A DNA stretch of 64,000 nt from Bacteroidota bacterium. Lineage in GTDB: Bacteria > Bacteroidota > Ignavibacteria > UBA10030 > SZUA-254. Below the pieces are notes generated by a model. That model was not told the origin of the DNA, searched no databases, and worked only from the letters and a program-made list of their open reading frames with translations. Location of the stretch: the NCBI GenBank assembly GCA_036522515.1, contig DATDFQ010000054.1, forward strand, positions 1 through 64,000. Reading direction: 5' to 3'. The position numbers and the translations under genes are program-made. Shown here in pieces: positions 59,050-64,000 of this stretch; within the stretch, counting starts at the first letter, position 1, and each line of letters begins with the position of its first letter.

Positions 59050-60009
59050 TCACTTCATGATCGGTTCGAGGAACCGGTCAAATTCCGCCTCGGTCAATCT
59101 TGTCGGAGTATATCCCCTCACGATCCCCTCACCATCCACAAACACGAACGTCGGCGTGCTGGAACCCCCGTATCGTTCCATTGATGCGGTGCTGATCACG
59201 ATGGGAATGGCTCCCACGTCGGCGTAGACCGACTTCCAGACGCTGTCGATCATGAATTTTTCATGCACCCGGACTGAATCCTCGTCGTAATAGCGGGTGA
59301 GCGCCACCACCTGCAACCCTTTCTTCTCGTAACGCGACTTGACACGGGCGAGCGTCGCTTCCTGCGCTTTGCAGTCGCCGCACCCCTGGTACATGATGAA
59401 GAGGAGAACCGGTTTGCCGCGAAGCGAGGCGAGTGTCGGAGGCGGGTTCCCCACGAAATCTTCGACCTTCAGCTCGGGCGCAGGCTTTCCTGCAAGCGTC
59501 AGCATATTGAGGCGTTTGTTGAGCCGTGAAACCAGTGATACGGGGTCTTTCACCTGAGCAAGCTCCCCGTTGATATACTCCGCGGCCCGGGAGACACCTT
59601 TGGACCGCTCAAGGAGCTGGGCCTCCACCTCGATCGCCGTACCGAAAGCGTACTCGAGGTCATGATCTTTTTTCATCTCGGTGCCGTGTGCCATCCGGTC
59701 GGCGCAGCTCGCGCGCACCTGGGCGGCGTATCGTCCCGCCTTCATGGTGTCGCCCACCAGCAGCGCGCCGCGGGCGAGCCACGAAAGCGCCGTGAGCCAG
59801 GGGCCGTCCTCACCATTTTTCGCGCGGTGCACCTCCAGGATCGACTCCGCGCTCAAGAGGTCCCCTGCGGCAATCTTGTTCCGGATTCCGGAAGAGGGGG
59901 ACGGTGGCGGGGCAGGCGCCGCGGCCGCGGCAGGCGGTGCGGCAACCTGGGCGTGGGCGAACCCGGCGGTGAAGAACAGTATGAGTAAAATCGATGTTAC
60001 GAAGCGCAT
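59050..60009 (-). CDS. Exported thioredoxin-like (TlpA-type) protein
   Basis: A 319-residue protein. The signal peptide is MRFVTSILLILFFTAGFAHA. An Ala/Pro-rich linker leads to a helical region (55-180). Then comes a thioredoxin fold with the redox motif GCGDC in FIMYQGCGDCKAQEA, followed by VVALTRYYDEDSV, STPTFVFVDGEG (cis-Pro loop) and the end RLTEAEFDRFLEPIMK. It should act in the periplasm on disulfides or cytochrome maturation, in line with the cytochromes and MsrA in the window. It is convergent with GH130. Confidence 0.9.
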   Translation of the reverse strand: MRFVTSILLILFFTAGFAHAQVAAPPAAAAAPAPPPSPSSGIRNKIAAGDLLSAESILEVHRAKNGEDGPWLTALSWLARGALLVGDTMKAGRYAAQVRASCADRMAHGTEMKKDHDLEYAFGTAIEVEAQLLERSKGVSRAAEYINGELAQVKDPVSLVSRLNKRLNMLTLAGKPAPELKVEDFVGNPPPTLASLRGKPVLLFIMYQGCGDCKAQEATLARVKSRYEKKGLQVVALTRYYDEDSVRVHEKFMIDSVWKSVYADVGAIPIVISTASMERYGGSSTPTFVFVDGEGIVRGYTPTRLTEAEFDRFLEPIMK

Positions 60010-60030
60010 TGTAGTTTTTTCCTTTCGATT

Positions 60031-60112
60031 GTCATTCTGAGGAGCGAAGCGACGAAGAATCTGTCATCCTAATTCATCTAGCGCAGAGATCCTTCGCTTC
60101 GCTCAGGATGAC
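60031..60112. repeat. Repeat family B, one full copy
   Basis: It starts GTCATTCTGAGGAGCGAAG (slightly diverged) and ends TTCGCTCAGGATGAC, with GAAGAATCTG / GAGATCCTTCG inner parts. A second GCTCAGGGTGAC end follows at 60119-60131. It lies between the thioredoxin-like start and the GH2 stop. Confidence 0.82.
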
Positions 60113-60148
60113 AAGCGTAGGCTCAGGGTGACAAAGCTGGACAAACGC

Positions 60149-62599
60149 CTAGAGCCAACCGAGCGAAAGCTTTTTCTGTAATTCTTTGATCCCGAACCGC
60201 GACGCGACGACGATGGTCACAGCGCCGCCTGCGTCGAGATCCACGAAGTTGTTGCTGAACGTCGTCTCCCCGCCGTGGATGCGAGCGCAGACACCCATTG
60301 CGAATTTATCCGAGCGGAGCTTTAATTCCACCGTTCCATCCTTCGTCTTGCGAAACGTCCCGGTCACGCGCGCGCGAGGCAGGCCGAGGTGTTTGGGTTC
60401 CAGGAAGAAGAACCGGTTCTCGGAGAGCGGCGCTCCCTGGTCGCGCAGAGTCGCATGAAGATAATGAATCGACGGATCAAAGTCCTCATAGCGCCCGCGA
60501 TCGATCGTAAAGACCCGGTGCGAGGTGTTTTGCGGTACGCTGAGCGGCACCACCTTCAGCCAGGCCTGCTTCCCTTCGACTGAGCGAAGAGCGATCGCAA
60601 CCGAGCCCGCCGCCGGTTCTGTGCGGTCGTTTGTGACCCACACTTCGACCCCCTCCGGGACCCCCTTGAAACTGACGAGCAGGGGAGCGTAAAACCTCTT
60701 TGCAAAGTAGTACCCCGCCTTGGGGCGGAGCCCGCTATCGATCACCGCCCAGCTGCTGACCGGCCAGCAGTCGTTCAATTGCCAGAAGAGAGCTCCCGCC
60801 GAGAGGAACTTCCTCCTCCGCCAGTGCTCCACCCCGCATTTCAGCGCATGCGCCTGGACCAGCTGGCTCTTATAGAGGAAGCGGTCGAACCTTTCCCCCA
60901 GGCGGTAATGCGCCGCCTGAAAACGGATCAGCCGCTCCGTCCCCTCGACCTGCTTGTTGTGGCGTTCCATCACCGCGCTCTGGATGTGGCGGTCCGATTC
61001 CAGTGTCACCTCCTTCATCGTTTCCGGGTCGGCCCCGGCCTGAAAGCCGAACTCCGTCACGAATCGCGCAGAATCCTTTTCGTATCCGGTGTAATCCTTC
61101 CACGCGCTCCAGACTGTCCACTGGTGATGGTTGCCGTTCGATTCGGCGTTCGGGAAGCCCGCTCCGAAGGGAGAGCTTCGCCAGTAGGGCCGCGTTCCGT
61201 CGAGTTCCCGGCAGACGCGCTTCAGGATATCCCGAAAAATCCTCGCCCCCCTCATGTCGTCCGGCTTCTTCCCCGGATGATCGGTGCAATACGACCATTC
61301 GCATTCGTTGTTCCCGCACCAGAGGACGATGCTCGCGTGATTGCGCAATCTTCGGACGACGGATTCAGCTTCATCACGAGCCTGATTCAGGAACCACGGC
61401 TCCTCGGGGTACTCCCCGCAGGCGTACATGAAGTCCTGCCATACCATCAGTCCGAGCCGGTCGCAGAGCTCGTAGAAGATTTCCTCCTCGTAGATTCCGC
61501 CCCCCCAGACGCGAATCATGTTCATGTGAGCGTCCCGCGCCATCGTCAGGAGCGTCGTGTAGGTCTCATCGGAAACCCTCGGAAGAAAGGTATCGCACGG
61601 GATCCAATCGGCTCCCTTGCAGAAGGTCTTGACGCCGTTGACTTCGATGATGAACGTTGTTCCCTCCCTGTCGCGATCCTGGAGGAGTTTGACCGTGCGA
61701 ATTGCGAATGTGGTCTCAACCCTGTCCGCCACCTTTCCTCCGATCGACACGAAGAAGAGGGCGGAGTACAACGGCTGGCTCCCCGATCCGCTCGGCCACC
61801 AGAGCTCGGGGTCGGGGATGCGAATACGAAGCGTCTCACGGTGTTTTTTCACGACCTTCACGGCTTCGAAAGAGGTCCTTCCTCCTTTGACCATCGCGCG
61901 AAGCTCGAGCGGCCCGGCGGATATTCCCCGGATATCCACGGAGAGTTCGAGATGAGCCTCACTCCCGGAAACCGAAAGGACCTTGACGAAGGGATGCGCC
62001 AACCGAACATACGGGGTCGCCTCGATCGAAATTCTGCGCCAGATGCCGGATGTGGTCAGTTTCGGCCCCCAATCCCAGCCGAAGGAGTACTGGGCCTTCC
62101 GGACGTACACGCGCTGGGGGCTGTGGGAGACGGCGAGCCTGCCGTGTTTCTGTTCAAGACGGTTCGCACGCACCTCGGGCGCATCGAGGAGGATCTCAAT
62201 CCTGTTCATCCCCGCACGGAGATACCGGGTCACATCGAACCTGTGCTCGATGAACATGTTTGAGGAGGATCCCGCCGATTTTCCGTTTATCCGGATCGTC
62301 GCGTAGGTGTCGAGCCCCGCGGCCGCGAGCTCGAGCTTGTACGTCTTCAAGAGACGGGCCGGAATCCGGAATGAGCGGCGGTACTCCCAGGCCACCGAAT
62401 CTACCCATTGAACCGCAGACTCGTTCAGCCGGTAGAACGGATCGGGAATCTTTTTGTTGGCCAGCAGGTCGGTGTGGACCGTCCCCGGGACCGACGCCTT
62501 CATCCAGCGCGTGAGGCTCCGGGATTTCGGCGGGAGGGTCCGGTATTTATCCACCGCCCTGAATTGCCATCGCCCGTTGAGATTGATAGATTTTGTCAT
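60149..62599 (-). CDS. GH2-family beta-mannosidase
   Basis: An 816-residue enzyme from ATG 62599, without a signal peptide, so it is cytoplasmic. The N-terminal sugar-binding domain runs from about 5 to 195 (NLNGRWQFRAV, SVPGTVHTDLL, then SFGWDWGPKLTTSGIWR, typical of the mannosidase branch). The (beta/alpha)8 domain has RVWGGGIYEEEIFYELCDRL, acid/base E432 in LWCGNNECEW and nucleophile E516 in FVTEFGFQ. It hydrolyses terminal beta-mannose, such as Man-beta-1,4-GlcNAc. The C-terminal domains follow the family. The longer frame to 62833 is repeat sequence, not coding. Confidence 0.94.
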   Translation of the reverse strand: MTKSINLNGRWQFRAVDKYRTLPPKSRSLTRWMKASVPGTVHTDLLANKKIPDPFYRLNESAVQWVDSVAWEYRRSFRIPARLLKTYKLELAAAGLDTYATIRINGKSAGSSSNMFIEHRFDVTRYLRAGMNRIEILLDAPEVRANRLEQKHGRLAVSHSPQRVYVRKAQYSFGWDWGPKLTTSGIWRRISIEATPYVRLAHPFVKVLSVSGSEAHLELSVDIRGISAGPLELRAMVKGGRTSFEAVKVVKKHRETLRIRIPDPELWWPSGSGSQPLYSALFFVSIGGKVADRVETTFAIRTVKLLQDRDREGTTFIIEVNGVKTFCKGADWIPCDTFLPRVSDETYTTLLTMARDAHMNMIRVWGGGIYEEEIFYELCDRLGLMVWQDFMYACGEYPEEPWFLNQARDEAESVVRRLRNHASIVLWCGNNECEWSYCTDHPGKKPDDMRGARIFRDILKRVCRELDGTRPYWRSSPFGAGFPNAESNGNHHQWTVWSAWKDYTGYEKDSARFVTEFGFQAGADPETMKEVTLESDRHIQSAVMERHNKQVEGTERLIRFQAAHYRLGERFDRFLYKSQLVQAHALKCGVEHWRRRKFLSAGALFWQLNDCWPVSSWAVIDSGLRPKAGYYFAKRFYAPLLVSFKGVPEGVEVWVTNDRTEPAAGSVAIALRSVEGKQAWLKVVPLSVPQNTSHRVFTIDRGRYEDFDPSIHYLHATLRDQGAPLSENRFFFLEPKHLGLPRARVTGTFRKTKDGTVELKLRSDKFAMGVCARIHGGETTFSNNFVDLDAGGAVTIVVASRFGIKELQKKLSLGWL

Positions 62600-62648
62600 G
62601 ATCGGATGAGATCCTAAGTTAGTGGAATGCAGTTTACCATTCGTATCG

Positions 62649-62733
62649 GTAGCCGCAGCCTTTAGGATGCGGTCCGCTCCCACGCGGAGCGTGGGAGCGA
62701 GAAAAGCCCGCAAGCTGAAGCTTGCGGCTACCG
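62649..62733. repeat. Family A and C palindromes in tandem
   Basis: Family A GGTAGCCGCAGCCTTTAGGA (62649-62668), family C GCTCCCACGCGGAGCGTGGG with flanks (62675-62702), and a family A variant CCGCAAGCTGAAGCTTGCGG (62708-62727) plus CTACC. They lie between the GH2 gene's 5' side and the stop of the LamG/T9SS gene. Confidence 0.82.
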
Positions 62734-62739
62734 GTCCGG

Positions 62740-64000
62740 CTACCGTATCAGCAGCAGTTTCCTCGTCATCTGCGAACCGGGAGTCGTGAGCCGGTAAAAG
62801 TAGACGCCGCCCGGCTGGTTGCCGGCATCCCATGTGACATGGTACGTTCCCGGACTCTTATCCTGATTGACCAGCAACGCGATCTCGCGGCCGAGCAGAT
62901 CGTAAACCGCGAGCACTACGCGGCCCGCCCGGAAATTTCTGTCGTTGTGTCCCGGCGCGGCCGGAACGGAATAATCGATGCGCGTGACGGGATTAAACGG
63001 GTTCGGATAGTTCTGGCTCAACATGAAGCCGTTGGGGACGACTGGATCCTGCCCGGCGGAGGAGAGGCCGCTCGCAAGCCCCTGAATCTGATTGACTGTC
63101 AGCGGGTGGTCGTAGATGCGGATCTCGTCGAGCACTCCCTGAAAGTTGTACGTCTGTTCCGTCGGGAGATCCTGCCCGACGGTGAGATCGATCGTGGTCG
63201 TCAGAATTGGACCCGACCAGGTCGAGAATGCGTCAAGGTTGCCGTTCAGGTAAAGCTCAAAATCCGATCCGTCGTAGAGCCCCGTCACGTTGTACCAGGT
63301 CCCGGTCGTGAGTTCGGTCTCGGAGTCGAGATCCTTAATTCCGGCTGAGGTCTTCACAGTCCACCGGAGATGATTATTCGTGATGGAGAGCTTCCAGCGA
63401 TTTTGCCAGTTCCCATGGGAAAGCGGATATTGCTCCCGGGTAAAAAAAGCGCCGATTTTCATCCAGAAATTCACCGTGATCGCCTGTTGAAAATTGAGGC
63501 CCGCGGAATTGGGAACGTCTATATACCCCGTTGTTCCGTTGAACGAAGCGGCTCTCCCCGCGGCGCCGTTCCGGTCGGCCACGAACGTGACGTTGTGGAG
63601 GGCGCCGTTGTTGTTGAAACCGCTTGAATCGACCGCGTTGCCGCTAAGCGGAAAATAGGCCAACATGTTTCCGTTCTGAACCAGCGAAAAATCTCTCACT
63701 TCAATGCCGATGCTGTCGAGCGCCTCACCGCCGCGCCCATCGTCGACCGTGCAATAAATAAAGTAGTTGCCGGCAACAGAGGGGGCGGTCCAGCTCACCG
63801 TGGGCCCTGAGCCGGCAACGGAACCCTGGTTCGATGCCCATGTGTAGGTGAGAGAGTCGGAGTCGGGGTCGCTTGCGCTGCAGGCCAACTGGGTCCCCGA
63901 TCCCAGGTCGATTTTCCTCGGGTCAGCGGCCATTTTCGATATCAAGGGAGGATGGTCGATAAAGGCGGCCACGCTGAGGATAACGCGCGCGGAGTCCTCC
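62740..64000 (-). CDS. Secreted LamG-domain protein with T9SS sorting domain (5' end outside window)
   Basis: At least 420 codons, open to the right edge. The visible part starts in the last strand of an Ig-like domain (SARVILSVAAF). A PKD/Ig-like domain follows (CSASDPDSDSLTYTWAS, then NYFIYCTVDDGRGGEA), then a LamG/concanavalin-like domain of about 180 residues (NMLAYFPLSGNAVDSSGF, then GRAASFNGTTGYIDV and FQGVLDEIRIYDHPLTV). The T9SS C-terminal domain has LSQNYPNPFNPVTRIDYS and ends MTRKLLLIR. Its TAG stop lies in a GGCTACCG end that matches the repeat termini. It is probably an adhesin or a glycan-binding part of an exported enzyme. Confidence 0.88.
   Translation of the reverse strand, partial: EDSARVILSVAAFIDHPPLISKMAADPRKIDLGSGTQLACSASDPDSDSLTYTWASNQGSVAGSGPTVSWTAPSVAGNYFIYCTVDDGRGGEALDSIGIEVRDFSLVQNGNMLAYFPLSGNAVDSSGFNNNGALHNVTFVADRNGAAGRAASFNGTTGYIDVPNSAGLNFQQAITVNFWMKIGAFFTREQYPLSHGNWQNRWKLSITNNHLRWTVKTSAGIKDLDSETELTTGTWYNVTGLYDGSDFELYLNGNLDAFSTWSGPILTTTIDLTVGQDLPTEQTYNFQGVLDEIRIYDHPLTVNQIQGLASGLSSAGQDPVVPNGFMLSQNYPNPFNPVTRIDYSVPAAPGHNDRNFRAGRVVLAVYDLLGREIALLVNQDKSPGTYHVTWDAGNQPGGVYFYRLTTPGSQMTRKLLLIR

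Noticed and set aside
19348-60112. Family B copies as protein-coding genes (HPERSEGS peptides)
   Set aside because: The peptides come from a palindromic non-coding element that recurs in several positions and strands; only where it lies inside truA and GH20 is it part of a real frame.
7335-62733. CRISPR array made of the recurring palindromes
   Set aside because: The units are not regularly spaced, spacers are not of one length, copies are far apart and no cas gene is present.
1-64000. tRNA or rRNA genes
   Set aside because: No cloverleaf or rRNA-like stretch was recognised by eye; intergenic gaps are mostly short or filled with palindromes.

Overview
The window is 64 kb of GC-rich, densely coded bacterial chromosome. 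Several long secreted proteins end in a type IX secretion (T9SS) C-terminal domain with the YPNPFNP signature (ends near 7486, 38830 and 62740). There are also TonB-linked and C-terminal-Phe outer-membrane barrels, many lipoproteins and several c-type cytochrome or cupredoxin proteins. This points to a Gram-negative member of the FCB group (Bacteroidota in the wide sense, Ignavibacteria/Chlorobi-like rather than gut Bacteroidales). The species cannot be named from sequence alone. No rRNA, tRNA, CRISPR array, integrase or transposase was seen.

Layout. 1-10.7 kb: a secreted TIGR03118-type protein running off the left edge, an operon of cupredoxin-like protein / outer-membrane barrel / sensor kinase / NtrC-type regulator, a mono-heme protein, and two further cupredoxin proteins. 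10.7-23.7 kb: two small RRM RNA-binding proteins, an MFS exporter, a B12-binding radical SAM protein, truA and msrA, a di-heme cytochrome, ychF, a TonB-type outer-membrane receptor and a DEAD-box helicase. 23.9-33.7 kb: a three-gene lipoprotein/Sel1 operon, a Spy-like protein, an ABC exporter pair, a GH47 alpha-mannosidase, a DUF1059-like secreted protein and an orphan TrpF-like protein. 34.1-35.0 kb: a DHDPS-family aldolase.

35.1-56.3 kb is one unbroken minus-strand run of 14 genes. It begins with tkt-rpiA-zwf-pgl-gnd (pentose phosphate pathway) and passes by a 4-base overlap directly into a GH38 alpha-mannosidase. It continues through a GH20 hexosaminidase, a large TAT-exported GH5-like hydrolase, a GNAT, a YHYH/T9SS protein, two small membrane proteins, a YiiX-like papain-fold protein and a GT39 glycosyltransferase. 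56.6-62.6 kb holds a GH130 mannoside phosphorylase, a thioredoxin-like protein and a cytoplasmic GH2 beta-mannosidase. A LamG/T9SS protein runs off the right edge.

How the genes fit together. GH47, GH38, GH20, GH2 and GH130 are together the activities needed to trim high-mannose N-glycans: alpha-1,2-mannose, other alpha-mannose, GlcNAc, and the Man-beta-1,4-GlcNAc core by hydrolysis or phosphorolysis. They are spread over 32 kb, without a SusC/SusD pair, and partly coupled to the oxidative pentose phosphate operon.

The other striking feature is a set of short palindromic repeat families scattered between genes. Several sit at gene ends and supply the stop codon, and one is inserted in frame near the start of the GH20 gene.
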